The notes under the pieces are model-generated. The model did not search any database. It saw only the letters and a program-made list of their open reading frames with translations, and was not told where the DNA came from. DNA of 64,000 nucleotides from Microglena sp. YARC (lineage: Eukaryota; Chlorophyta; Chlorophyceae; Chlamydomonadales; Chlamydomonadaceae), in NCBI GenBank assembly GCA_022414725.1, contig CM039467.1:9202411-9266410 (forward strand), read 5' to 3'. Below, piece by piece: positions 11,097-20,931 of this stretch. Made by a program: the position numbers and the translations under genes. Positions within the stretch are counted from its first letter, which is position 1. Each line of letters begins with the position of its first letter.

Positions 11097-12660
11097 TGTG
11101 GGGTATGCCACGTAAACTCTCTTTTGAACAACCGGCGGCTTTGGACAACCCTGCTCCTGAATACAATATAATGTAGCATCTGCCTACGGTGACTATAGCT
11201 AGCTCCGGCTTACGCTATGGTGTCCTTAACTTCACGTCCTGTGAGTAACTGTATTACACGGATGTAACAATTTCAATTTCAATAGCATCTGCCTCTTAAA
11301 AGGAATAGTGACCGGGCTAATAACAAATAGACCCTACCCTGAACGAAGGAACCCTAGCCCCTGCCCCAACCCCCAAATCGTACAATCAATACCCACCAAC
11401 TAGGAGATGGCGTTACATTATGCGGAGCATGCTATGGAATGGGAAAGGTAAAGCAGGGCCACCGCGCTATTAAGAGTCGTCCTACTAGTTGCCCTGATCC
11501 TGATTGCCGTTCCCTTATCATATCAGCAAACCCTTAGTGTTCCTTGGCTAGTGCAAGGAAATCCACCAGGCCATCTATATGGGTGAAAATCCTTTTATTT
11601 ACATTTTTTGTCCATGTTCGTCTTTGGGGGGGTGCCGAATACATGACATTACAGCCATCGACAGGCCGTTGTTGGCCCAAGCCCGCTCTCGAGGTCTTCC
11701 AAACAATCCTCAACACAAGACAACGGTATTTTTTATATATTCCGTTTATCACGTTTGATAGTTATGACGACAACTTGAAGAAAAAAGAGAGAGGATATAA
11801 TTACATAATCAGCAAAAATCAATGCCGAGACTGAACATCGCCGTGGCAGCTGGACAGTTTTATGCCAGTGAGGGTTTTGGCAACATACATCTCAGAACCT
11901 GGACCAGAAAGTAACCTCCCAAAAGCGTTAGAAAAAGCAAACAAAAAAGCAGAGCGAACTACCAAGGCTTGGAGAAAATAGCGAATAAAGTGTAATGTAA
12001 TGTAAAATAGCGAATTAAGTGTAAGGGTAAGTGTAAGAGTAGCCGTGGCCTAATAAGCGAGATTTCACAAGAAGACGTAACAGGACAAAAGGCACAGAAC
12101 ATCCACCAGACAAACAAGGAGAGGGGCATAGAGCTCTTAAAAGGCGGCCTTAACACTCCCTATCTGAAGGCAAATACAAGACCATGCTGTGAGCCACAAC
12201 GCCACAGGGAAAAGCATCGCTAAGAAAGGACACTTAACAATCTAAGCACAAACAAGATTAAATGCGCGTGGATCTGCGAAAGACAAAGGCCAGCAGGGGA
12301 AAGCTAAGAGAGTCCATACTCCATAGCCTATCTTGCAAAAACCCATCAAGCTGAAGGACGGAGAGAGAGCACGGGAGAGCAACCAAAGAGATCAAGAGCC
12401 AAATGGAGACTCAAAAAGTCGAGATGTCAAAACAGGAGCTACCCCCATCGCCTACACCGCCACAAACAATACTGTTGCTACAAAGGGACAAGAACAAATC
12501 TATGCTAGTCATCCATGCTGGCAGGGAGGATCAGGGGAAAAAGCTCATTCTGGGAGAGAAGCAAATGGCTGGAGGAATGGTCCTGAAATGAAAAAAGGAA
12601 AAGCGAAACCAAGGTCTGTGTCAACCTCTTTGAGGCTCTTCCACTCTCGTCGTGCGCATC
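10414..12660. other. No gene recognised; non-coding or decayed sequence
   Basis: Short frames only. About 10725-10930 contains two diverged copies of a roughly 130-bp repeat with GGGCTGCTC and AAGCCCC blocks; related sequence occurs near 35940 and 49985-50105. Lys/Arg-rich short frames at about 11820-12600 (for example one reading METQKVEMSKQELPPSPTPP from 12403) have no recognisable family. A poly(G) run lies inside. Confidence 0.6.
11062..11095 (+). repeat. Poly(G) run, 34 bases
   Basis: Uninterrupted G34 preceded by (GT)n. It is the longest of about 15 G or C runs in the window and a candidate quadruplex former; exact length is unreliable in any assembly. Confidence 0.95.
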
Positions 12661-12825
12661 CCGTTTCGACGAATGGCTCAATGGTCAAGCTCGTCGAAAC
12701 AAGATGTGGAGTTGGAATCACTTCATGTGTGCTTTAATATTCGCGGTTGCTGCCAACCACCCGTTATCTACCGTTGCGGGGCTCCCTTAATACCACGCCC
12801 CACTGGGGTTATCATTACTGTATTT
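12661..12825 (+). mobile_element. tRNA-derived SINE, copy 2
   Basis: The box A region GAATGGCTCAATGGTCAAGC lies at 12671-12690. Box B has decayed to GAGTTGGAATCAC at about 12710. The body shares GGGGCTCCCTTAATACCACG with copies at 7665, 31227 and 52592. It has internal deletions compared with the 52592 copy and overlaps the end of an unassigned Lys/Arg-rich frame starting at 12333. Confidence 0.75.
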
Positions 12826-12827
12826 TT

Positions 12828-12990
12828 ACAATCCAGGGGTAGCCAAATAGGCAAACGGGGCTTGCCCAACAATAAAACAGAATAATATAGAGGAGCGGAG
12901 GAGCTGTGTGTGTTTGTGTGTGTGTGTGTGTGTGTATTTGTATTTTTACAATCCAGGGGTAGCCAAATAGGCTCGAGGAACTTGCCCAAC
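12828..12990. repeat. Tandem duplication around a (GT)n tract
   Basis: Two copies of a segment with TTTTTACAATCCAGGGGTAG and then CCAAATAGGC, separated by (TG)n. The same string recurs in inverted form near 39905 and in diverged form at 52110-52530, so it is a dispersed repeat of this genome. Confidence 0.75.
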
Positions 12991-13097
12991 CTTCACGACA
13001 GGGAAAGCAGTGTAAGAAATAAGCGCCGACGAGGAACCAATGACCTCCCGCAGCACCTTGGTGTAGGGTACTACATGACGTGCGCCTAAGCCTAAAT

Positions 13098-13420
13098 CCT
13101 TCAAAAGGAACAGAGCCAATTTGGCTCAGCCCAAAGCTGATAATATCCCCAAAGCTACTAAGAACACCATGGCAGGTGTCAAGACAGCTAGGCTACGGGA
13201 GCTCTTAGGACATCTAGATCTAGATGTCCTAAGCCGTAGCCTAGCTGTCGTGACAATAATGCGTATTCCGGAGTGGAGCAGATTACCCAGCTCTCTAGAT
13301 CTAGATGTCCTAAGAGCTTCCGTAGCCTAGCTGTCGTGACATCTGCCATGGTGCTCCTAGTAGCTTTGGGGATACTATCAGCTTTGGGCTGAGCCAAATT
13401 GGCTCTGTTCCTTTTGAAGG
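13098..13420. mobile_element. Foldback (long inverted repeat) element
   Basis: The left arm (about 13098-13226) starts CCTTCAAAAGGAACAGAGCC. The right arm (about 13294-13420) ends with its reverse complement, GGCTCTGTTCCTTTTGAAGG. Arms are about 95% complementary over roughly 125 bp. Short AGATCTAGATGTCCTAAG blocks recur near the centre. Similar short peptides therefore read on both strands, a symmetry effect and not evidence of genes. The next element begins directly at 13427. Confidence 0.85.
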
Positions 13421-13426
13421 CTACGC

Positions 13427-13573
13427 GTAGCAGCCTCCAGCCAGCCCATTAGCCAGCCACTGGGTCAAGCCCAAAGCTTTCAGCTGCAATTGACTACCAG
13501 TCATGTTGGCTTGAATTCACAATAGCTAGCAAGGCCAAAGAATGGAGAAAGGGAGCTGCCTAGAAGCTGCTAC
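13427..13573. mobile_element. Inverted-repeat MITE, copy A
   Basis: A 147-bp element. The left end is GTAGCAGCCTCCAGCCAGCC and the right end is GGGAGCTGCCTAGAAGCTGC then TAC, an imperfect terminal inverted repeat of about 19 bp. Further copies are at 28292, 39110 and 40534, and a right half at 35714. It is non-coding; the transposase family is unknown. Confidence 0.75.
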
Positions 13574-13669
13574 ACATACCTTATACACAGGGGCTTTTGG
13601 GGTCCAAAAGCGAAACCAAAGGGGACCAGAGAGGGGGAGCTTGCATTTGCCATGGGCCTATAAGGGACC

Positions 13670-13929
13670 AGGGTGACCAGGGGGGGGATGGGGGGTGGGG
13701 GGACTGGTGGTTCCCAAGGCCTTACTGGGCGCCAGGGTGGCTGAGGGGGGGCGGGGCGACACGAGGTTACCTGGGGTCTGAACGGCAACCAAGGGGGGAC
13801 TGGTGATTCCCAGGGCCTTACTGGGCGCCAGGGTGGCTAAGGGGGGACGGGGCGACACGAGGTTTCTTGGGTCTGAACGGCAACTAAGGGGGGCTTGGTG
13901 GTTCCCAGGGCCTTACTGGGCGCCAGGGG
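13670..13929 (-). repeat. Coding-like minisatellite of about 95 bp
   Basis: Nearly three units, each with GGCGCCCAGTAAGGCCCTGG on the minus strand, encoding Pro-rich text such as ATLAPSKALG and PPLVAVQT. A diverged unit (PPWLSVQTQETLSRP) lies at 18550-18610 on the far side of the LTR element, so that element landed inside this array. Confidence 0.75.
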
Positions 13930-13934
13930 GACTT

Positions 13935-14162
13935 TGTTAATGTAAGATTGTTACAACGGCATAGGCTCGATAGAGGAGAAGTTGCTATTAAGCGCAACAG
14001 GCGCAATCATATAGAATAGAGATGTGTACTGCAGGGTACTGCAGTCACGTGCAGGCCACAGCTAGCCTGTGGCCTGGCGGCAGGCAACACGGTACCAGGA
14101 GGGAAAGGTACCGGTGTGCATTATGCCGACTCAGAGACTGATATATAAATCAGTCAATAACA
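13935..14162 (-). repeat. 3' LTR of gag-protease element
   Basis: 228 bp, TGTTAATGTAAG to CAGTCAATAACA on the plus strand. It differs from the right LTR by one base (GAAGTTGCT versus GAAGATGCT). A TTTATATATCAG string near the transcription-proximal end on the minus strand could serve as a TATA-like promoter element. Confidence 0.95.
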
Positions 14163-14177
14163 TCCCCCCCAATTCAA
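14163..14177 (-). promoter_or_regulatory. Polypurine tract
   Basis: On the minus strand TTGAATTGGGGGGGA directly precedes the 3' LTR, the normal site for plus-strand DNA priming. The tract and about 50 bases upstream resemble 26180-26234 in the other LTR element. Confidence 0.8.
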
Positions 14178-14818
14178 GGTATTCTTGAGCTCAAGAATTC
14201 CTGGAATTAACTGAGGGGCATAAGAAAATTAAAATATTAAAAGCTAGGGAGACTTTGGGAATTTCTAGTAGCTGAAAGGGAGAAATCACTTTAGCAGGGG
14301 TCTTCAAAGAAATGTCAGTCTTCTGGGGTAGCTGGCTAGGTAAGTGACACTGCAGGTAGGCTGCAGGCTAAGTAGCAGAAAGGCTGCTGAGGAGGTGCAA
14401 GGAAACTGCAGGTAAGCTGCAGGCTAGGTAGCAGAGAGGCTGCTGAGAAGGTGTAAGGAAACTGCAGGTAGGCTGCAGGCTAGAGCAGATAGGCTGCTAT
14501 GGGAAGCTGGGTACAGAAATTCCAGGCTTGGTGAAGGCTTGTGGAGATATCCTTGGCTACGAGAAGTTGCATAATTCGAGACTAGAGGATTTGTCATTTA
14601 GACATGATGTCTGGACTAGTCCCCCCATAATTTGGGTGAGCTACATTAGGTAGGCCCTAAATTAAAGCAAAGACATCAAGGAGAGACTGGAAGAATTCTA
14701 AATTCAGAAGGGGTGCTGCCTGTGGAAGTACATGGGGCAGTACAGTAGGCAGGTAATCTAATAAATTCTAGAGTGTTCAAGTCTATCCAAAAGATGAAGA
14801 GCAATGTTGGAAACTAAA

Positions 14819-15205
14819 TTAAGTGCCTGGCTTGCTGGGGAAGCCATCAAGGTCAAGTTGCTGGCAGACTTGGGCAAGGAACTGGTCAAATGACTTGGGA
14901 GCTAGGCTGGGGGGGGGAAGAATGTTGATAAAGGTGAAGTCCATGGGGCTCCAGGTCATGCTGAGGTGGTTGACACATAGCACTTTGCCTCCAGGATGTG
15001 CACAGCTCCTGGGGTCCATGATCATCTTAGGTCTGAATGAGAGTGTGTGAGCATGTGCATTGACCATGGCAGCTTGGAGACAAATGGCCCACTGTAAAGT
15101 GGGTCTGGCTGTGGTAGAAACAGTGGGGTAGGCTTGCACCATTTGCTGGAGTCTGCTGTTGTGCTTGATGATAGGACTGCAGGCATCAGATGGCTCCTTG
15201 TGCAT
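14819..15205 (-). CDS. Unassigned third ORF of gag-protease element
   Basis: A frame of 128 residues overlapping the end of the long gag-protease ORF by 20 bases in another frame. It has Pro/His-rich text and a C-terminal FDQFLAQVCQQLDLDG. No retrotransposon enzyme motif is visible. It may be read by frameshift from the upstream ORF or be an eroded remnant. From here to the polypurine tract (14178-14818) the element holds only non-coding tandem CTGCAGGTAGGCTGCAGGCT blocks at about 14350-14500. Confidence 0.4.
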   Translation of the reverse strand: MHKEPSDACSPIIKHNSRLQQMVQAYPTVSTTARPTLQWAICLQAAMVNAHAHTLSFRPKMIMDPRSCAHPGGKVLCVNHLSMTWSPMDFTFINILPPPSLAPKSFDQFLAQVCQQLDLDGFPSKPGT

Positions 15206-17357
15206 TGACCTGTGTGGGAACTGTTCTCTCAGAGGCCAGCAGGGTAGGAAACTTGCTGGTGAATGCTGTGATGAGCTTGGAAAGTGGAGGCCTGGGCTTG
15301 ATGTTGAAAGCTGGTGAAGCAGGCCTGCTGTTCAGGTGGTGTAGGGTGCATCCAAAACGTGTGAGACTAAGGCTGGAGTTGTTGGAGAAGTGGATGTTGT
15401 TGACATTCTGATTAACTTCTCCCAGTGGTAGTCCAATGTCTGGTGACCTGTTGACCAGTATCCATTGGTCCCAGGTAGTTGCTGTGTCTAGATCAGATGG
15501 CTTGAGTGGCCCATCCCCATCTATGGGGCCATCATAGTCCTCATAGTTGGTCCTGATCTGGTCACTGAGGAGTTCCATCTCTGCTCTGGCTCGTTGTAGG
15601 CCCAGGTTGTCCAGCTGTTGTTGGAGATCTGGAGTGATTTCAGGAGGGTCATCTACTCCCAGTCCAGGGTCATCTTGGGGCTTGTCATCTTGGATGAGCT
15701 CTGGCATGTTATCACTGTCAGTATCCTTAGGGGCTTCCAGATTGTCTGCAGTGGGAGGGGAGTGGTACTGGCAGATAGGGGGAGGGTGGTCCTGGAGGTC
15801 TTGATCTGCCTCCACATGAGTGGGTGGGTACTGCCCTGTCTCAGAATCAGTGTGGGGTGCAGATGGAGCAGAAATGGAGGGGAAGTCTTGGGGTCCTTGA
15901 TCTGCCTCCACATGAGTGGGTGGGTACTGCCCTGTCTCAGAATCAGTGTGGGGTGCAGATGGAGCAGAAGTAGAGGGGAAGTCCTGGAGATCTTGATCAG
16001 CTCTACTGGGGGAGGTCTCATGAGTGGGTGGGTGCTGCCCTATCTCAGAGTCAGTGTGAGTTGATGGAGGCTTGGTAACCATCATGATGTAGGCAATGGT
16101 AGGGTCCACAGGGATAGAGGGATTACTGGCAGGGACTGGTGAAGTTTGGGTAAGGTAGAGTCCATGCCTTTTGGGGCATGAGAGGAGCAGTTTGGTTCCA
16201 GATGGTCTTGGGATGGAGAGTGTGGCTTGAGTCTTGGACAGGTGAACTTGGAGTTCTGGGCACAGGCTGGTGGCTGCATGAATGCTAATGATGTTGGGCA
16301 TGTTGCAGTCAGCAAGAAGTACATTGTTCAGGATGATCAGAGTCCTGCCATGGCCCTTGATCTTGGCCTTCCCTATCTGCTTGCATAGGATAGGTGGAGA
16401 GTCTTGATCTGCCAGCTGCAGCCTAATAGGCTGTTGTAGGTCCTGAATGTCATGCAGATGGGAGATGTTACTTGTTGCATGAGAGTGTGCTGCAGTATCT
16501 ATGATCCATTCTGTCTGCAGTGCTGCCTGGAAAACTTCTCCATCTTCTATAGTGCATTCATCATCAGCACTTATTTGTCCAAAGAATGCTGTATTAGCCA
16601 GGGGTTCAGGTGGCAAGACAAATGAAACAGACTTGCTTCTGGTTGGTGTAGCAAATCTCATGGGCTGTAGGTTGTCCTCATCCAGTGCCAGGGACAGGAA
16701 GTTGTGTTCTTCACCCTCACTGTCAGAGTTGGAGGTGGACTGATCACCATCAGCAACATGGGCATGGCGTCCCCTGCTAGGGTATCTTCTTAGGCGCCTC
16801 CTGTCTGGACTGGTCTTCCTGAGGGTCTTCTTGTCATCAGGATCCTTGTCATTCCCATCTCTGTTCTTGGGAGGTGACTTAGATCCATGGTCAGCCTCAT
16901 CTGAGTCAGCTGGCCTGAAAGCCAGATCAGTGTCCTCACTGGTGCAGCCTCTGGAGCTATGGCCTATTCCCCCACAGTTCCAGCAGGTCATCTGCTTGTG
17001 AGAGATGGTCCTGTCTCTGAATGGGAGGTGCTTGCTGTTGAAGGGCTTCCTGGCCCTGTAAGCTGCAGCTGCCATCTCAGCCTCTTCAGGAGATGGGGCA
17101 GGGTCAACTTGCTTCACTAAGCACCAGTTGAAGAGGGCACTTTGGAGCATAGAGAAGGTGGTGACAGCAGTGGGGTTGAACTGATTGATGTACCCATCAT
17201 ATTCAGACCGGGAGTTTAGTCCCTTGACAATGAGGTTTAGGAAGGTGCTGGTAGAGACGATGTGGAGGCCTTGTATCTTGGGAATCTGGGAGTACAGATC
17301 AGCTGCCCTAGAGAGGTAAGTCTGCAGGGATTCAGTGGAGGTCATACGTAATCCCAT
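15186..17357 (-). CDS. Copia-type gag C-terminus and protease with repeat tail
   Basis: 723 residues. Residues 1-110 continue the gag capsid-like region. Residues 125-138 form a CCHC knuckle (CWNCGGIGHSSRGC). A charged linker follows. The protease lies near residues 283-400, with DTAA at 287-290 where Copia proteases usually have D-S/T-G-A, so the Gly position is Ala. After the protease come three or four repeats with HTDSETGQYPPTH, then a Ser/Pro-rich tail ending NAQGAI. Integrase, reverse transcriptase and RNase H are absent. The reading continues from the gag N-terminal ORF by a shift within an ATATATA tract near 17375-17381. Confidence 0.8.
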   Translation of the reverse strand: MGLRMTSTESLQTYLSRAADLYSQIPKIQGLHIVSTSTFLNLIVKGLNSRSEYDGYINQFNPTAVTTFSMLQSALFNWCLVKQVDPAPSPEEAEMAAAAYRARKPFNSKHLPFRDRTISHKQMTCWNCGGIGHSSRGCTSEDTDLAFRPADSDEADHGSKSPPKNRDGNDKDPDDKKTLRKTSPDRRRLRRYPSRGRHAHVADGDQSTSNSDSEGEEHNFLSLALDEDNLQPMRFATPTRSKSVSFVLPPEPLANTAFFGQISADDECTIEDGEVFQAALQTEWIIDTAAHSHATSNISHLHDIQDLQQPIRLQLADQDSPPILCKQIGKAKIKGHGRTLIILNNVLLADCNMPNIISIHAATSLCPELQVHLSKTQATLSIPRPSGTKLLLSCPKRHGLYLTQTSPVPASNPSIPVDPTIAYIMMVTKPPSTHTDSEIGQHPPTHETSPSRADQDLQDFPSTSAPSAPHTDSETGQYPPTHVEADQGPQDFPSISAPSAPHTDSETGQYPPTHVEADQDLQDHPPPICQYHSPPTADNLEAPKDTDSDNMPELIQDDKPQDDPGLGVDDPPEITPDLQQQLDNLGLQRARAEMELLSDQIRTNYEDYDGPIDGDGPLKPSDLDTATTWDQWILVNRSPDIGLPLGEVNQNVNNIHFSNNSSLSLTRFGCTLHHLNSRPASPAFNIKPRPPLSKLITAFTSKFPTLLASERTVPTQVNAQGAI

Positions 17358-17781
17358 AATGGCAGTCAGGGTGGTATATATGCTCTAGCCTGCTGCCTTC
17401 CTCAGAGTACAGGGCATCTAGAAATCTGAAGGCTCTAGTGGCCATATCTGTGTTGGCATGAATGGCCTGCTGGATGCCATCTGAAACATGATCTATGATG
17501 ACCTTGAAGGCCTTGTTGTTCTTCCAGGTGGAGATCCTGTTGGGGACACCAATCCTAGGGGCAGCCGGAGCAGCCGGGTCAGCAGCCGCAACAGGAGGGT
17601 AACTAACATCATCAGCAGGGTAACCATCAGAGTCATTAGGCTCGCCAGCGACCACTGCTTGTTGGCAGTCGAAAGCAATGGCAATGGTATCCCTATCTGA
17701 TTTGAGGGCAAGGAGGATATTCTGCCTGGCGCTGCGCCAGTTGTAGAGGTTGTTACCGGTGAATATTTTGGAAGGTTGCAT
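17332..17781 (-). CDS. Copia-type gag N-terminus
   Basis: 149 residues starting MQPSKIFTGNNLYNWRSA, a typical Copia gag opening (target-binding Trp followed by helices). It ends early because the frame changes within an AT tract: the gag-like text resumes in the next frame as LTAIMGLRMTSTESLQTYLS. This may be a small indel or a frameshift site. The start is the first ATG after the leader (17782-18288). Confidence 0.75.
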   Translation of the reverse strand: MQPSKIFTGNNLYNWRSARQNILLALKSDRDTIAIAFDCQQAVVAGEPNDSDGYPADDVSYPPVAAADPAAPAAPRIGVPNRISTWKNNKAFKVIIDHVSDGIQQAIHANTDMATRAFRFLDALYSEEGSRLEHIYHPDCHYGITYDLH

Positions 17782-18274
17782 TGTGAGGTCTTCTGTGTAG
17801 GAGTCTTGGCGTTGTGGGTCGGAGTGTTGGGATAGGGGGAGTTACGAGGGCGGGGCAGGGGAAGAGGGGATGGAGTCTGGGTGGGAATCGGCGATCCAAA
17901 GGGATCCAGCGGATTACCGGGGGGTGAACGTTGCCAAGCGGCAATGTTCGACGACAGAAGCTTCTCTTAAGCTGGAGGCGTAGACAAATTGATCGTCTGA
18001 GATCAATACAGCACTGTGTGGGTCTCGGTGAGGGCGTCGTCCTATACTCACTTCATAGATTTCGGTGACTTGTGGTCGCTCTTGCTTGCTCCAGTCGTAG
18101 GACGCAAGTGGCAGATCCAAGGATTCTTGGTAGGAAGCGGCAGGCGGAGCAGCGGGAAGTAGGATCCGCACAGGGAGTCCAGGTGCTTAGTTAAAACTCG
18201 GGCCTTCGACAAGTCAGAGGGGAACTGAATCCGAATGCGGAAATCAGCGGCTGTTCTTCGTTAGCGTCTAAAGA

Positions 18275-18288
18275 TGGCGCACATAACC
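18275..18288 (-). promoter_or_regulatory. Putative primer-binding site
   Basis: Immediately inside the 5' LTR the minus strand reads GGTTATGTGCGCC. Its complement contains CATAACC, as in the anticodon loop of initiator tRNA-Met, which Copia of Drosophila uses as a half-tRNA primer. Only about 7 bases match clearly, so this is an inference. Confidence 0.4.
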
Positions 18289-18516
18289 TGTTAATGTAAG
18301 ATTGTTACAACGGCATAGGCTCGATAGAGGAGAAGATGCTATTAAGCGCAACAGGCGCAATCATATAGAATAGAGATGTGTACTGCAGGGTACTGCAGTC
18401 ACGTGCAGGCCACAGCTAGCCTGTGGCCTGGCGGCAGGCAACACGGTACCAGGAGGGAAAGGTACCGGTGTGCATTATGCCGACTCAGAGACTGATATAT
18501 AAATCAGTCAATAACA
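18289..18516 (-). repeat. 5' LTR of gag-protease element
   Basis: 228 bp, one mismatch to the left LTR, followed by the target duplication GACTT at 18517-18521. Confidence 0.95.
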
Positions 18517-18519
18517 GAC

Positions 18520-18522
<3 letters not shown>

Positions 18523-18550
<28 letters not shown>
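18523..18550 (+). repeat. Poly(G) run, 28 bases
   Basis: G28 directly beside the LTR target duplication. On the minus strand it reads as CCC codons (polyproline) in the split membrane-protein gene. Confidence 0.95.
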
Positions 18551-18551
<1 letters not shown>

Positions 18552-18880
18552 GACTCAAGGTTTCCTGGGTCTGGACGGAAAGCCAAGGAGGGGACTGTGG
18601 ATGCCTGGGGAGTGTCAGTAAGGAACCGTGTGGTGAGGTCAAAGAATTGCCTCGTCTGGTTCTCGATGCTGCCAAGTATCCCCGTGGCGATGGTGAGTGG
18701 AGTCTGAAGGGAAACATAAGTTTTGTAGGTGCAGGAGGGGGAGCTGTGACTGCTTGTGGAGGCGATGGAGATACTGTGAAGGTATCATTGGCTTCAGAAG
18801 TGCAGGAGGGGGTTCGTGGTGGCTGGCTGAGGAGAGGGAGAGGAGTGTATGAAGGAAACATTAGTTGCGTAGATGAAGGG

Positions 18881-18912
<32 letters not shown>

Positions 18913-19601
18913 TAGATGCTGGTGGAGGCGCTGTAGATACTGTGAAGTTATCATTGGTTGCATAGGTGCAGGAGGGGGAGTTTGTGATTGCTGGAGGAGG
19001 AGAGGGAGGGGGGAGTTGTAGATGCTGGCCGAGGCGATGGCGAGGAGTGTATAAAGGGAGACATAAGTTACGCAGGTGAAGGAGGGGGGGCTGTGACTGC
19101 TTGTGGAGGCGATGGAGAGACCGTGAAGGTATCATTTGCTTCATAAGTGCAGGAGGGGGTTTGTGGTGGCTGGCTGAGGAGAGGGAGAGGAGTGTATGAA
19201 GGGAAACATTAGCTGCGTAGATGAAGGAGGGGGGGGGGGGGGGGGGGGGGGGGTAGATGCTGGCGAAGGCGATGGCGAGAAGTGCATAAAGGGAAACATA
19301 AGTTACGTAGGTGAAGGAGGGGGGGCTGTGACTGCTTGTTGAGGCGATGGAGAGACTGTGAACGGTCTCATTGGTTTCATAGGTGCAGGAGGGGGGGCTG
19401 TGACTGGTGGGGGAGGAGAAGAAGAGTGGAGTATGAAGGGGAACATTAGTTGCGTAGGTGCAGGAGGGGGGACTGGAACTGCTTGTTGAGGCAATGGAGA
19501 GACTGTGAACAGTGTCATTGGTTTCATATGTGCAGGAGGGGGTTTGTGGTGGCTGGCTGAGGAGAGGGAGAGGAGTGCATGAAGGGAAACATTAGTTGCG
19601 T

Positions 19602-20931
19602 CAGGAGGATGCCAGGAGCCATAGAAAGTCCGGCACGGCCCATGTTGGGGTATCGGGCAGTGGTTTCTATTAGGGGATCACGTGATCTATCGATACCCCC
19701 GGGTCCGGCGATATTCTGGGCACCTTCTCGGGGGGTACCCCCCCCCCCCTCCGGCCCCTTGCCAACTTTTTCCTAACTTTTTTCTGACTGCTCCATTTCA
19801 TCTCTGGAGAAGTGCAACGACTTCGTCTTAATGCAAGCGTTCCAATTCCATACTTTCCAGACACCTGCTGTGTAATTCAAGCTCAATTTCGAGTTCGAGT
19901 TCGAGTTCAAGTTTGAAACCTTGCTGTACCAGTGATCTGCTGCTTATCCTGGTCTGGGTTTGGCATGGATGTATCAATTAGCACTGCAAAGTCAAATGGG
20001 TCCATCGAGGAGTCTATTCACAACGAAAGTCCATCCAAGAGGCAGCATGTCGACCTGAGCGATAGCCGCCTGCTGTCTGATGACGATGACGGATGCACAT
20101 GTCCTCTTTGTGCTCGGTCGGCAACTGATTTCGCAGGGTCGCAACAGTTCGAGCAGTTCTGAAAGGGTTCTGAAAGGGTTCTCCGGCCTAAGCATCAACA
20201 AGGGACAGCAAGCAGTCATAATCTGCAAGGCTAAGTACTTCAAGAAGTACAGCCAGAAGGCCAACTTGGATGATAAGGCGGCATGCACCAACACCCTGTT
20301 TGTGTGCCCCCACTGCTCAGCCACCATATGGAAGTACGGAATGGAGTCCCACCACAAGGAAAAGCACAGTGGTGTGGCTCAAGTACCCCCCATTGGGGCT
20401 TACGAGGTGGCACACATAGCAGCTGTGATGAGCAAGTTGAAGCCTCGACAGCCTCGACTATAGTTTCTTGTCTGATGTGCTTTTTGGAGACCAGAGCAAG
20501 TTGAAGGTCTGATAGGGGCCTCACCAACTTAACAATCGCTTCCATAATCATGGTGGGCTCATGTGGGCATTACATTTATAACTTTTGGTGGGTTTCATGT
20601 AGCAAGCCCATGCAGGTTACAGGCCAATACCAGGCAAGTCAGTTATAAACGATGTTGAAGGAAAGCAAGGAATTACAAGGAAGCTAAAATTTTGAGCTAT
20701 CTAGGGTGCATATTGTATTAATTTGTAATCGTGTTCAGGTCGTGTTTAAAAACAATCCACAACATTCCCTGGGGTTTTGAAAATGCAGGGTACTAAAGGA
20801 GATGATTTGCCACAACATGGGCTAGGTGTTATCTAAATTTGGTGGGGTGGGGTACCCCCCCCCCCCCCCCCTTTTTGACTCTTCCAACTTTTCTGGGGGG
20901 TACCAGATATTTTTTGTATGTCACCCTCCCG
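19602..20931 (+). mobile_element. Putative DNA transposon with zinc-finger ORF
   Basis: A 1,330-bp block of unrelated sequence inside the proline-rich array, flanked by the direct repeat GTTGCGT (19595-19601 and 20932-20938). Its ends are weakly inverted: CAGGAGGATGCCA on the left versus the complement CGGGAGGGTGACA on the right. Subterminal GGGGTACCCCC blocks followed by CCAACTTTT occur near both ends. There is no transposase, so it would be non-autonomous. The class is uncertain. Confidence 0.55.
19932..20463 (+). pseudogene. Zinc-finger protein ORF, frameshifted
   Basis: Two overlapping frames. The first (19932-20162) has Ser/Asp-rich text then CTCPLCARS. The second (20080-20463) has YFKKYSQKANLDDKAA and a C2H2-like finger (FVCPHC, then about 11-12 residues to HH, then KEKH), ending near KLKPRQPRL. 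A tandem TTCTGAAAGGG duplication sits at about 20157-20180 where the frames part. The family is unknown; the acidic, Ser-rich start and Cys/His pairs suggest DNA or RNA binding. It lies wholly inside the putative transposon and may be its cargo. Confidence 0.45.

Larger units (their letters stand above)
13935..18516 (-). mobile_element. Non-autonomous Copia-like LTR retrotransposon (gag-protease only)
   Basis: A complete 4,582-bp element. Identical-length LTRs (228 bp) differ at one base and are flanked by the 5-bp target duplication GACTT (13930-13934 and 18517-18521). LTRs have TGTTA...TAACA ends. The polypurine tract and 3' LTR are on the left; leader and 5' LTR on the right. It encodes gag with a CCHC knuckle and an aspartic protease but no integrase, reverse transcriptase or RNase H. 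Near-identical LTRs imply recent insertion, so enzymes must have come from another element. The polypurine tract and 3' subterminal sequence match those of 21422-26475. Confidence 0.9.

Noticed and set aside
13121..13397. Paired MAQPKAD proteins on both strands
   Set aside because: Produced by the symmetry of a foldback element.
17332..17400. Programmed frameshift between gag ORFs
   Set aside because: The frames part in an ATATATA tract where simple slippage indels are likely; no slippery heptamer with a downstream structure was seen. Kept only as a possibility.
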